This document shows positions 13,856-26,229 of a stretch of 64,000 nucleotides of DNA, in pieces (the stretch's first letter is position 1; every line of letters begins with the position of its first letter). A model generated the notes under the pieces. That model worked only from the letters and a program-made list of their open reading frames with translations, had not been told where the DNA came from and searched no databases. A program made the position numbers and the translations under genes. Source of the DNA: Scleroderma bovista (Eukaryota > Basidiomycota > Agaricomycetes > Boletales > Sclerodermataceae); NCBI GenBank assembly GCA_037178675.1, contig JAYMGJ010000273.1:1-64000 (forward strand), read 5' to 3'.

Positions 13856-13903
13856 CTGAACTCACTCTCCAGTGAGCCGCGTCCCTTTGACTCGCGTTGA
13901 GTC
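13856..13903 (+). repeat. Direct repeat unit 1 (about 46 bases)
   Basis: The segment shares CCAGTGAGCCGCGT and CGTTGAGTC with a second copy at 14339-14384. Only a few substitutions and a short indel separate the two. The spacing is about 480 bases in the same orientation. Confidence 0.6.
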
Positions 13904-14338
13904 GATGCTCATTGTGCCGTCTTCGCTGTCACCTCGTCCACCACTCCTGTCATCTCACCCTCGACGTATCTCGCCTGGTCTCTCGATCCCCTCCCGCAGG
14001 TTCTCGATTCGTCCAAAGGCGATCGTTCGACTCGGGCTCTCTATAGGGAGCTCCACCGGCGCGTTCCACGGTACGAATACACTGGCGTCTCCAATGCTGA
14101 CCCGTTTCCATCGTCTGACAAGTTCGGGCGGCTCGGTCTTGAGCCTATCAAGTATGTCTTGCACCTTTGACTTGTGATGCTCTTCTCGTCTGTAGGGGTT
14201 TCCAGGTTCTCTGCAACGCTTGGCACTCCTCTGCACTTACTCGACTTGATCGCACGACTTCCAACGCGTTCGCGTCACCCGTGCGTCCTCTCGTGTCTCC
14301 GACACACTTAGGGGAGTTTCGTATCTTTGATCGCTTTT

Positions 14339-14384
14339 GCTGACACTCCCCAGTGAGCCGCGTGCCTTCGACTCACGTTGAGTC
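14339..14384 (+). repeat. Direct repeat unit 2 (about 46 bases)
   Basis: This is the second copy of the repeat at 13856-13903. It ends about 60 bases before the truncated acyltransferase copy begins, so it may mark a rearrangement junction. Confidence 0.6.
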
Positions 14385-14442
14385 TTCACCATCACCCCGT
14401 CTACCGTCGACGTTCATCCCGCTCTCGGCTCTCGATGTCACT

Positions 14443-16121
14443 TACAGAGCACCGCCCCCGCCACGTTTCCGAGGGTAGTTGGCACGTGGACATCTATAAA
14501 ACGACGCTTCCCATTACTAGTCGCAGAGACCCAAAACAATGGAGACGGTGTCCGGTTTGTCGTACGTGAGGAGCGCATAGAAAATTTGGGCCCTGCCGAG
14601 GTGACGTGTCAAGACGTAGCCTCCAGCGAAGATGCGAATGCGTTCGTGTCAGACGTCCTTGCGGGCCCGCCGGCCCTGTCCACAGCCTTGTTGGCTCGGA
14701 TGTATGTCCTCCGAAGAACCGACGATGGCCGCAGCTTCCATGTTGTTATTCTCATCGCTCACTGCATCACTGACAGTTGTTCGACGAGCACCATCATGCG
14801 AACATTCTGCGACACGTTGTCTCTCCCTTGGAAGACAGATTAGCCATGTGTCTTCCATTGGAAAGTCGTGTCCGGTATGGTCCGTACAGTCGACTTAACG
14901 ATGCCCAGTGGAGGTGGAAACGTGTCATTGGATTCGTGTTATATATCATCAAGTATCGCATGTTCCAGGTATGCATTAAGAATCATCGCTCATGTGGCGT
15001 TGGATGCACGATTTGACATATGAAGAGGGAGGTCATACCTTACCGGCAACACTGAAGACCAACACTTGTGTCACGCCTGCTCTTTCTGGAGTACGCTCTG
15101 CATATTTCTCTCCCGAAATTTCAAAACTCGTCGTGGATAATTGTCGACGTCACTGGATCACGTTTGACTACGCCTATTTTGTCCTCACTCAGGTGGCCAT
15201 GACGCGTGTCCTGTGTCGACGTTATCTTCGAGGCGAGATAGGGGATCAAGAATGGCAGTACAGAAAGCGACAACCCATGTATATCTGGGGTCCACTCAAT
15301 CTGCGCCCCTATATGGACCAACAATGGTTTCAGAACGGGGGTGCAGGCGAAGTCGGGCTGAACGTCGGCTACTTTCATTGCGTCCTTCCCTTCATGCCTC
15401 TTGGCTCCAGCGGAGAGATTCGGAATTTTGATTGGGCTGATGGTGCACCCCCCTTTTCTTCTCTTCTCTCGTTCAAACGATTCTTACATCGTACAAAACT
15501 GTTAAAGATCCAGACAGAAAGGTTCATCGCACACCCGAATTTTCTGGAAATCATCCTCGGGTCGCATAGTCACTCAGTGAAAAAGTCCAGGGACGTTGCG
15601 ATGGAATGGATAAATAAGGGGGAGACCCAACCAGCGGGGAGTCCTCCAATCAAATGGGTGGTCGATCGTCGGTCGATCTCGACTCAGATCGGAGCGAGTG
15701 TCGGTAACGTAAGTCCACTAAACCTCTCGTTGAACAAGCCCGTTGAACGGTCCTTAGAAAATTGCAGATAGATCCCTTTATCCCTCTTGAATACCCGTTG
15801 CCGTCCAGCCACCTTTTATCACCCCTTTCCGGAGTCCAACACCCGAGTCGGGCTGGATACTCTGTAGGTACGCCACCTGTGCCTTCGCAGCACAGCACGC
15901 CTGCGCTCCGCATTGCATATTGGAGAACGTTTCTGCATTCAAGGTCGGCAGAGCTGTATATTGGTGCCAGGACAAGCCGCAAGATGCTACAGTATCATAT
16001 CTTCTATGACCGAAATGTCTTCAGTGACGATATAGTTGCGGAGTGGCTAGACGAGGTTCGGGTTGCGACGATATGGTATCTTGGTCGGGAAGAAGGAAAC
16101 CGTTATGACTCCAAGCTGTGA
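14443..16121 (+). pseudogene. Truncated and frameshifted second copy of the acyltransferase gene
   Basis: The sequence aligns with 7829-9519 of the intact gene but starts abruptly at codon ~51, so the promoter and first ~50 codons are missing. Just after the HCITD motif a net 22-base deletion near 14819 (compare 8201-8230) shifts the frame into a stop ending at 14843. Downstream exon sequences and both splice sites are preserved (donor near 14968; exon-like stretch 15029-15709; third exon from 15768). The 5' part is visibly diverged from copy 1, while the 3' part is almost identical. It is best read as a pseudogene. A product beginning in the second exon cannot be excluded but would lack the HxxxD motif. 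Confidence 0.85.
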
Positions 16122-16640
16122 TTATATACTTGCTTGCAGTTAATAGTACCTCAGATGTCCACCCAATATGTTGTAGGTACATATGTATGATATATGAACC
16201 CTTGAAGTGGATATTTCTAACTGCATATGTCAAAGTGATACCTTTGGTTGAAAGCACATCAAAAATGCAAACATATTATCATTCACTTGCTGATCTGTGA
16301 TTGTTGGAGCGAACCATTTAATTTTATAGTCCTCCACTTTGGACCAATCGATAGGAGTGGGCACTGGGGTGTTAAGTTGAGAAGACATGGTGTGAATAGG
16401 AGTTCACATGAATCATATACAAGCCTTGACACCGTGGAAAGAGGCGCATATATCGCCATTATCAAGTGCCGTGTACACGCAGGATGGCAGATAACAAGCA
16501 TCAGCCAGCTCCAGCCAGCAGTTTCTGAGTTCCATAGTAACTCTTATTACTTGTACAGCGAATAAGATCGGCTGGTAATACATAAAACAGACAAAAAGAG
16601 GGGAAGCCGACATCTATCATCACCCAGTAACCAACATAGA
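16122..16640. other. Spacer between the pseudogene and nitrite reductase
   Basis: The first ~130 bases still match the 3' flank of the intact acyltransferase gene (9530-9710). The remainder has no recognisable coding sequence and holds the 3' flank of the minus-strand nitrite reductase. Confidence 0.5.
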
Positions 16641-19600
16641 TCACCATTCAAGAGTAGAGTTGCCGCCACAAGAACTGCCCGCTCCACTGCACGAGGTGGT
16701 ATCTGCGGTTGGCGGACCGTCCACGGTTGCAATTTCAACGCCTTGACCCCCGCCACGAGACATAGCCTCAGCGGTTGCCTGCTTGACCATCCACTTACTC
16801 GTGCCGATGACAGCGTCCAGCTGCTCGGGCTCCGGCAGTAGAACCAGCAAATTGTCATCTTCCTGTTTCATGTCAAACGAGATAATCGAGTAGTCCATAT
16901 CGTTCAGACAGGCGCCATCGGTGAGTCGGAAGTTGCGTTTGTGAAGTGGACCTGTTTCAAAGGTCAGCGCTCCTTGAATGCACTTTCTAACATGCAACGA
17001 AGAGACATACAAGAAACGTAAAGATTGCCATTCATATCATCACCGACGATACCATGGTCAAGAACAAAGGCCCGCTTGTGGGGACACATCTGGGGAGGGT
17101 GTCAGAAACACAATACGGGCAGTTGAATTATTTCCTTTTACCTGCTGAACAGCAAAAAAGCCCTTGCCGGGCACATGGAAGAGGGCTAGTTGGGAGTCTC
17201 CATATTTGACAGCGGCAGACCTGGATAACGGTTCAGCGTGGGATGGCGAAAGTATCGAAGCACTCACGTGTTGGCATCAGAGATCTCCAAGTCTTGAATC
17301 GTAGCTAGCTTGCGCCATTTCCATTCGGACTTTGGTGTTGCGACGGAGGATGCATGGAATTTGTTCGGGGGGAATTGTTTCGGCCAGTCTGCTGGGCGCT
17401 TTTGACCACGCTCTTTGATGGGCTCTACCTGGTCTTGGCCTTCGTTCTAGACCACAACTCAGTAGGAACAGTGCAAATAAATGGGGGACTTACTGTGTTG
17501 ACGAACTGACGGAATTGCCGCCTTCTGGCAGGGTCTTTTACGACTACACTCCATTCGTCATGGTACGTCCCAACCAAGGCTTCCATCTCCTTTTCGAGCT
17601 CTTCGCAGATACCAAGTTCATCGTCCAGTAAGATTTTTTTCAGTCTCTGAAGAGAAAGAAATGAAGTCAGTAGGATATAAGAAGGGAAAATCACGTAACC
17701 CACATCGACTCCTCCCTCGAACTGCTCGACCCAGCGAGCGGTACGCATGAGCCTGTCGGCTGTGCGGATATAATACATAAGGAAGCGGTCAAGGATCCGC
17801 ACAACCTTCGATGGTGGGACGTCCTTCGCAAATAGAGTGGCGTGACGAGGATTGCTACCGCCATTTCCAGCCAAGAAGACTGATTGCAAGATTAGCCGTG
17901 GAAAGATTACAAAGAGTTGACTCACTGTTCCACCCCTTGTCTGTAGCAATCAGACCGAAGTCCTTGGACTGCGCTTCTGCGCATTCTCTGATGCAACCAC
18001 TAACACCACCCTTGAGCTTGTGAGGGGAACGGATGCCTTTGTAACGTTCCTCGAGACGGATCGCCACTGAAGAGTGGTTCAGCATGCAATGCAGAACAAT
18101 TCACGAAAACCACCTACATCCGACCGAATCACCAATGCCGTACCTACACCAGGTGGATCCGACACAAGACTTGACAGTACGCAGGGCTTTGCCTGGAAAA
18201 CACCTTAGCTTTGGGGAATTGAAGTCCGCCCTGAATGGTTACCATATGCATGGCCACTCTCAAATCCAACTCCAACTAAGTCTTCCCAGATGTCTGGAAG
18301 GTCTTGCTTGCGAGCGCCAAACAAGTCAATGCGTTGTCTAACGGACACTTAGAGTGGGTTACAATAATGACGGTTGGCGAAGTCTTACCCTCCGGTGATT
18401 TTTGTGTACAAGTTGTCTATATATAGTTTGAGCAATTAGGAGCGACGGGTGTATTAGAACTACTTACACTTCTTTGCAACTTGTCCGAGCACGATCAACT
18501 TATCTGGTGTGATCTGTGCCATCTGGTGAACCCTGGAAAGGTGATAACGGTGTGGAAGGTTACCTCGCCTCCAGCAACTCGTGGAACAACGGAAAAGGTT
18601 CCTAATGATATTAAGTATCAAGAAAACATGAAACAACGCCCAAGATCGCTTACCATCCCGTTGCATGTTTGCTAGGTACCTACATGCTGATTCAACAGTA
18701 TGCTCCACGAAAGGCAGAGTAATGGACCCACCTGTCATTAGTGTCCTGATTTGCGTGGTGTGACGGTGCCACAACGAGCTCGTTGTAAAGTGACGAAAGG
18801 ATGGAGGCTATAATGGACCATAAGTGACAGGAATAAAAAACGTGCCAAAGTACATACCAACTGCAGGCCTACACAACTCACAACCTAATGAGTCTGGTTT
18901 GATCCCTGCAGACTTTACGACATCGGGGAATGTTTTGAGCTTCCGTAGTCTGCATAGCAAGGGCATTTATGTAAGCAGGAAGTTGGAGATCGATTGTTAG
19001 CCCCACTTGATAACGGTAAAGAGCTCCTGACGAGTCATGGCAAAGTGGGAGCAAAGGTTGTTGGAAATCGCCTGTCCAGACTTCTTCATCTCAGCCTAGA
19101 GATGGCAGTCAGGTCGTGGATCCTATACAAAGTACCAGCCCCGAACCTTGAAGATATTAGTAACAAGTGGCATGCAACCACCGCAACCAGTCCCAGCCTT
19201 TGTCTTGCACTTCAAATCACTAATGTCAGATACGCCGGATTTAACACACGCTGCGATATCGCCCTTGGTCACGTTCTGCAGGGGGATGAACTCTCATATG
19301 CGAATATCCATAGGAAGTATAACCCACATGGCAACTGCAGACCTGTGCATCGTCGTCAAGGTCCGCACCATCTTCTTCACCTTTATTTCCAGACCCAACG
19401 ATGAACTGAGATGGTGGCGCCTCGATAGCTTTCTAATATCACTGAGAAAAGAAGATCAACCACATCTAATCATTCTCACCTTCTTCTTGACGAGGCTGAC
19501 GAGTTTGACGTAATCGGAAGTATCCCCGACCATCATTCCGCCAAGGAGATATTTGCCGTCTGCGGTAAAGATGTACCTAAATGAGTTGCCAAGGACGTGA

Positions 19601-21485
19601 GTCTATCGGTCACAGTTTGTTAGAAGACCGTACTTCTTATATACAAAGGAAAAAGGATCTTTGTAGGTCAGGCATTCTATTTCAGAAGTTGAGCCCTGAG
19701 GCTTGGAATGTGCAGTGCCCGCTTCGGTAGGTCGCGATTCCTTCTGGGTTGCTGGACTGGCGTTGTTGATTTTGATTTCCCAAGCTGGGTTCGCAGGAGG
19801 TTCCTGAGGGGCACGTGATGGTTCTCTTCGTGCAACTTCAACTTTCTTCACACGTGGCGTAGTTGCTCCTCTCGAGGTCCGCTTGTCAGCAAAGTAGTCG
19901 CCGAATGAAGCAACCTGTAGCTTAAAAGTCAGATCATTCATTCAATCAAATGGGGATTTGGCACCGACGTCAACACCCATGAGTTTTAACTTTGTAGACA
20001 AATCGGGCATGTTCTAACGGAGTATTAGGTTAGATGGCTTTCCTCTCATAGAATGAATGGCATACCATTTGTCTGGGCTTAAAGCCACCAAGTTCGGTCT
20101 CGATTTGGGTAAGGTTGAAGGTTAGGATATCAGCCATTTCGACTATAAGATGTGAGCGTGCAGCGGCGTGGTAGGGATTGAAATGTATACCTCCTGGACC
20201 AATAAGACCAAAAGTGTTTTCTCGCCAGCTAGCACATTCGCCGATGGCATAGACGTCAGGAGCACTGGTCCTGAGAGAGTCATCGACGGTGATCCCTCCT
20301 CTCTCCCTGCATTTCAATCCAGCTTTCCGCGCTAAATCATCGCGAGGAGTGATTCCAATTGCATAGATGACCATTTGAGTATCCAGTTGTGTGTCGTCCG
20401 ATAAGACAAGTCCAGTCAAGACACCCTCGGGGGTGGTCACGATGTCCTTTACAGATGCCTTGGTGAGAACATCCACGCCCATCGCCTCGATACGACGCAA
20501 GACGATTTCGCCACCGTCATCGTCAAGTTGACGAGATAGGGGAAATGCTTGGCGATTAACAATGGCAACTTTTCCTATGGTCTCCCTGGAGAAGATTTTG
20601 TCATTTTAGCGGATAAGACAGCTGCGGTATCGACGAACGTACAGATCGAAGACGGCTTTTGCGGCCTCTAGGCCAAGTAATCCTCCGCCGACCACCACCG
20701 CCTGTCATATACGTTAACACGGGTCAAGGGGTCATTGAAGAATCACCAACACGGCCGCCCTTGACATGATCTTCTTGGGAATAACTCAATATACTGTCGA
20801 GATCCGCGATGTTTCTGTAGACGAACACGCCCCTAGACTCTGCTACGCGTTCTGGGGAAATGTATGGGGGAAGAGTGCTCTCAGAGCCGGTGGCGAGTAC
20901 ACAGTAGTCGTAGTTGATCACACGACCTTGGCTGGTGGTAACCAAATGGGCGGCAGTGTCCAGCGAAGTCACTTGTTCACCAGTATAGAAGATAAACCGC
21001 TCAGGGTCCTGCTGAGCATACCACTCCACTGTTGAGATACTTAGATGACGAAGAGACAGCGCGTCTGATTAGTATGACCCACCCTGATTGAGGTACAGTT
21101 TCTCCACAGAACGATGCTGAAAATATTCAGTAAGGGCCACTCGATTGTAAGCCAGGTGTGCCTCTGTGTAAGATATTTTCAGTAAATACCGCGTATCTAG
21201 GAGATAAGGAATGCATGCGAACAGCTTACCTTCTCCACAAGTAATCAGTCGATAGCGTTTGGCCTCATCTAAGTTGAGAATTTTCTCGATAAACGCTTGA
21301 TGGGAACAAGATAAATACAGCGTGTGTGTTGTGTGGCGTCCATGCTCACCGATCCCCACCATCCCCAGTCCAACGACGAGAATCGTCTTTGGCACTGGGC
21401 TAGATGTCTGTGGAACGCCCTCTGGATGGCCGAGAGCTCCATTTGCTGCAGTACTCTCGATTGCAACGGACATGGTGTCTTGCAT
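16641..21485 (-). CDS. niiA: Assimilatory nitrite reductase [NAD(P)H]
   Basis: Twenty-eight exons encode 1143 residues; the enzyme reduces nitrite to ammonium in the cytosol. In order: FAD-binding GLGMVG (39-44), NAD(P)H-binding VVVGGGLLGLE, a BFD-like [2Fe-2S] site (CSCH 537-540, CGGC 571-574), ferredoxin-like halves, the siroheme/[4Fe-4S] signature GCIRECAEAQ (C796, C800), and a C-terminal Rieske-like domain (MCPHKR near 1016 and CPLHKR near 1041). Exons from the 5' end begin 21350-21485, 21230-21295, 21083-21163, 20751-21028, 20643-20701, 20191-20585 and end 17011-17089, 16641-16951. The start is ATG 21485; ATG 21473 is equally possible. Residues encoded at 19634-19914 form a long charged insertion. 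It is divergent from the nitrate transporter, with which it shares a promoter. Confidence 0.95.
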
Positions 21486-22203
21486 TTGCAGCGCGTTGAG
21501 GGGGCAGAAGCAGGTAGCGTGGATTCCTTTCACTCTCGTTAAGATAGACCTTTGCTTGGTCGACGCAGGGAAGACGCAAAGATGGCGAGCATTAATTACT
21601 GGGCACGGGCCTGCTTGGTCTGTGGAGCAGCTGTCCCGATAGTACCTGGTCCATTCCGAGGTTAGTTCAGCGCCTTATCATTTTTTTGCAGGCACCGACA
21701 GGATAACGGGGCCAACAAGAGTGTCTCTGTTATCGTCCCGAAAAAAGGACCCCGGACACCCCCACTTTCCTTGACAACATCAATAAGACGCGATCGGATG
21801 GGCATTCGTGACGTGCAGTGCCAATCAACCCGATCACCGGCACCCTTGGCCTAGAACGACGTTGCTTCCGTCTGCGAAGCTAACCATTTCCGAACTCGGT
21901 GCGGCTCAGAGGTATGTCGCGGACCATTTGCAGTGGACAGGTGGGATATCAGACCTGTGCTCCCGGACATTATCTCTTGCGAGGCTTATCTTTCTGGCGT
22001 GGCTTATCATTCAGCATCTGCTCGTCCACCAATATTCCAGGAACATCCTTATCTTTGACACGTCCCGAGGACTCGAACTGCATCCCTGCATCCTCGTAAG
22101 CGGTCCTGGCCACAAGAGATTCACCAGTCATAAAAAAACATAAGAGGAGCAGAGATTTACACAGAAGGACGCCCTGCCCCCCTCAGGATAGCTCTTACCC
22201 CTC
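21486..22203. promoter_or_regulatory. Divergent niiA/nrt2 promoter with GATA sites
   Basis: The 0.7 kb between the two divergent nitrate genes carries five HGATAR-type sites, all with GATA on the minus strand: 21675-21680, 21970-21975, 21986-21991, 22004-22009 and 22049-22054. Four lie within 85 bases. In fungi such sites bind the nitrogen regulator AreA/Nit2, so nitrogen-catabolite control is the likely reading. I did not find a convincing NirA site. Confidence 0.6.
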
Positions 22204-24361
22204 ATGGCCGCACGCAGTTCTTCCATCAGCTTCAGGGAAGTTGTGATTAACCCCACCAACCTGAAATGCTCGTCCCTGCCTTTGTTTTCTCTTCGAAACC
22301 AATACTCGATTAACTTCCATCTGTACGACCCGTCTTTCCTCATTTACACCGCTGCGAATCCTTGACGTTGCTCCACAGCGCTTGGCTGGGATTTTTCGTG
22401 GCCTTGTAAGTTCCAGGAATGTTAATGATACGACGGCCGAAACTTAGTCTTCGCTTGCAGCTTGTCATGGTTTGCATTTGCCCCTCTGATTCCAGATGTC
22501 ATCAAGCAGGATCTCCACTTGACTTCTGCCCAAGTCGGTGGGTATTCGCTATCAACTGCTACTAATGTACACAATATGTACTTATTTTTGTAGGAAACTC
22601 TAATGTGGTCTCGCTATCCGCCACCCTTTTCGTTCGCATGATCGCAGGCCCAATGGTTGACCGTCCGTATAACTTAGGCTTTCTTACGCGTCTTTCTTAC
22701 ATCCATTTCCAGGATATGGTCCCCGCAAAGTTATGGCTGTGTTGCTTGTTCTTGGTGCAATCCCTTCAGGGTTGGCTGGAACTGCGCATACCGCCAACGG
22801 CCTCTACTTCATCCGCTTCTTCATTGGTATCTTAGGTGGAACTTTCGTGACATGCCAGGCATGGACCACCGCATTTTTCGACAAGAATGTGGTTGGAACA
22901 GGTAATTGGGCTCCAATCAACTTTACTGACTTGCTTGCTAATTTAGAAATACTCTACAGCAAACGCTCTGGCTGGCGGTTGGGGAAATGCAGGCGGGGGT
23001 GTCACATTCGTCGTCATGATTGCTTTGTACAATGGCTTGCTTTCAGCTGGACTCAGACCGGGTCTCGCATGGCGTGCATCGTTCGTCGTCGTCCCAGTCC
23101 CATTCCTGCTCCTCGTTGCCGCTGCCATGATGATGTTTGGAACGGACCACCCCGCTGGCAAATGGAGCGACAGACACAAGGCAATCGCGCACCCACGTGA
23201 GCTTGCAGAATCAGAGGACGAAAGGCCGTACACCACTCCCGACGATGGCAAAGTCGATTCTGAGAAAAAAGGTGGCTTGGCAGACATTCAAGTCACTGTT
23301 GCCCCAGCCCAAGACAAGAGTTTGTCATCTTCTCTTACACACCAAACATCCTATGATTGACCCGGTTCGACAGATATGATTTCTGAGCTGGATTACGCCA
23401 TCAGCGAGCCACTTACACTCAAGCTTGCGTTAAAGATTGCCACTACACCTCTGACCTGGCTTCCTGCTCTAGCATACCTCACGACATTCGGCTACGAGCT
23501 CGCTATTGATGCCAACTTGGCAAACGTATTCCTTGCGCTGTACAAGTCGAAGACCTTCGACCACACCAAGGCTGGATATGTCAGTGACACGACACCGCCT
23601 CAGTTCCCATCCTGACCTTTTCCTACAGCTCGCATCCATCTTTGGCTTCCTCAACTTTTTCACCCGTCCCTTAGGCAAGGATCTTCCCGCCTCACTGGTT
23701 TAACTATCACTTAACTTCGTGTGCAGGTGGATACTTCGGTGATTTAGTGTACAGGAGATGGGGAGTGCCTGGAAAGAAGTACCTCTTGATTTTCCTGGGT
23801 ATCGCGCAAGGATTATTGTCTCTGGGTATTGGCGTGTATATTGATAGCCATCACCCTTCCTCTTGTAAGCATATTTTCCTTTCTTTATGGCTCCTCTGCA
23901 AGATGCTGACTAGGAGCATAGTGACGGTGGTAATCGTTCTGATCATCATTCTCGCGATGGCGAACGAGGCTGCGAACGGCGTTAACTTCTCGCTGGTGCC
24001 TCACTGCAATCCTTGTGAGTATAAGTTGCCATAAAAGTGGATCTTCTATTCACAGCCTTTTAATGAAGGTTCTAATGGCTTCATGGTGAGATCCTCATTC
24101 GCACACCCACGCTATATATGACACTTACATTCCGGACCGCAGAGTGGCATTGTGGGAGCTATGGGTAATGTCGGAGGAATCATTTTCGCACTTGTCTTCC
24201 GATTCCACCCAGTCCCTGTCGGTAAAGCATTCTGGATCTCCGGAATCATTGCTTTGGTATGTTCAATTTGATTTCACTAGGGAGAACTATTCGCTCATTC
24301 CTTGTCGTATAATTAGGGCATCAACTTGTTGATCACCGTTATTCGCGTGCCAAAGGTTTGA
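22204..24361 (+). CDS. nrt2: High-affinity nitrate transporter, NRT2/NNP family (MFS)
   Basis: Thirteen exons (22204-22322, 22379-22405, 22461-22537, 22594-22662, 22713-22901, 22960-23319, 23374-23579, 23629-23674, 23727-23864, 23922-24014, 24069-24085, 24143-24256, 24317-24361) encode 499 residues. The family pattern is clear: FHLAWLGFFVAFLSWFAFAP in the first helix, both nitrate signatures (AGGWGNAGGG and GAMGNVGG), and a hydrophilic loop of about 65 residues between helices 6 and 7 as in other fungal NRT2 proteins. It imports nitrate or nitrite with protons at the plasma membrane. The intron after 23674 appears to begin with GC rather than GT. It lies between niiA and niaD, the order seen in other Agaricomycetes. 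Confidence 0.95.
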
Positions 24362-25585
24362 TAGACTTGAAGATGCTCTGTCAATATAGATTGTTATATA
24401 CTTGGCGTCAATGTTTGATGCATCATGTTCGACAATATATGAACGTGTACTTGTCTAGTCAATTTCAGAATCAATTAAGTATGTGGAGTTGTGTACACCT
24501 GTGTACACTCGAATGCTGTTTGCGCCAGCAGAGCCATTGCTTGACGATGGCAGTCTACTTGCACCCTGAAAGAAATGGAAATATACGTGGTGTACAGTCT
24601 CCTGAATCATTATGTTACTATCACTTGACTGGTATTGCAAAATGACATTGAGATGCAAAACACTACCAACAACATGCAACACTTTGATCCAAGCCAAGTA
24701 GTCATAGACAGAGCACGTTATACTATATACCAAGAGGGCTATATCCTTTAAAAAAGATGTCTGTACATGAGCAGGAAGCAATTCACTGCTCCAAAGGGGC
24801 TATTTACAGAATAAATCATCAGGGCTGAAATCAAATCACAACAGATAAACATGCAAAGCTGTAATGAGATTCTTCATATACTTCCTCACTTCCTACAAAA
24901 ATTTTAGACACAGTCAAAAGGTCATTTCAATTGAGATTGTTGTTGCAATGAAGTGATTGGCAAGAGCGTGACAATATCAAGCGGAGTAGTGGCGGAGTGA
25001 CAGCAACAGCCACCGCAGTGCGTAAAACAGTCTTACATAAGAGCCGCCGTTGGTGTTATCAAAGCGTCGGAGTTGCAACGCAAGATGTGACACTGCGTGA
25101 CAGCTCTCCATTTGGCGGATGGGAACCTATGGGAACACTTGCAACTCTGCATCATTTTGTGCGATAAACCGGCATCGTTCTGGCAACTTCTACACCTCAC
25201 ACATTGATTTAATTTCTATCAGAAGTTCCTTCATACACGGTCCTCTACCTGCCTATTAATCTTTTCACTACTTACATGCGTGGTTGTGTAGTTCTGAGAC
25301 ATGGTGTTTGTCAAGTGATAGTAAGGCTTCTCGTCCTCAATGTGGGACTCTCGACTGCACAACGTATGGGGTCTTCATCTAATCTAAAAAATTTATCACG
25401 ACAGACTCAGGTGAGCGTCGCCTTCGCCCACAGTCTCTGCTTAAGGCTGGCAAGGTGTATCTCTAGAACACAGTGCCATTACCAATCTCTCTCTACATGC
25501 CCTTAAAAGGCAACAAGTTCACTCGTCAATCATGTTCCCACGAATGAAGACTCTGGGCCTTGTCAAGCAAGGGAAAATCGTTTTA
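24362..25585. other. nrt2 3' flank and spacer, no gene seen
   Basis: About 1.2 kb of mostly AT-rich sequence follow the nrt2 stop. The short frames found here have no recognisable similarity or splice support. It ends at the left border of the palindromic element. Confidence 0.5.
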
Positions 25586-25673
25586 CAGCTACCTGCAAAA
25601 CATTAGACCGCTTGCTGCTACGCTCCACACAGCTTTTTTGTTTACATGTGGAGTAATACAAATAGAACTAATC
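25586..25673 (+). repeat. Left terminal inverted repeat, 88 bases
   Basis: It pairs with 26230-26317 at 85 of 88 positions by eye. Confidence 0.9.
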
Positions 25674-26229
25674 CAGATATAGTCTGTCACAGCGTCACGA
25701 CTCAATAGACCACTTTAGTAGCTGGAGGCCCGTCATGCCCTACGGAAATCGTCGTCACATTCTACAGGCAGCAAACGAGTAGATTGTCACGATGTTTGCT
25801 CGTATGCGCGCCCAAGCCAGATTGATCGAGCCAAGGTTGTGCTCAAGGATAGGCTTGAAATAACTTGTGGAACATATTGTAGATGCTGTGACACTGCCAG
25901 CAACGACTAGTATTAAGAGCTAATGAGTAAGATCGCGTAGTAAACAAGAGGGTAAGATAGCAAGTAGGGGGTCAGACATGATGGAAACACGATTTGCCAT
26001 TCGATTGAAACCCGGCACTCAGCATTTGGCGCTGCGTGGATGAGAGAGCGCTGACTTCCACATCTGCAAAGCTAAGCGTCACTGTGGCCAGCCATAATGA
26101 CGCTTAACTGAATTACTTTGCTTAGCCGACTCGTCTCACCCAATCAGAGAGGTCACCGAAGTATTCAAAAGTGTAGCGTCACTGGGGGCCTCTCTCAGAT
26201 GCAGCTCGTTGAGTTGTAACGTTGTGACA

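Larger units (their letters stand above)
13414..14442 (+). other. Decayed sequence with coding-like pieces and a direct repeat
   Basis: No intact gene is visible. The plus-strand frame at about 13910-14150 has protein-like composition (for example TRALYRELHRRVPRYEY and SDKFGRLGLEPIK) and is preceded by another piece at 13737-13830, but stops and missing splice sites prevent a model. The 3' border abuts the truncated acyltransferase copy. I do not recognise the origin. Confidence 0.25.

Noticed and set aside
14586..16121. Second acyltransferase copy as a functional gene
   Set aside because: The start region is missing and a net 22-base deletion breaks the frame after the HxxxD motif.
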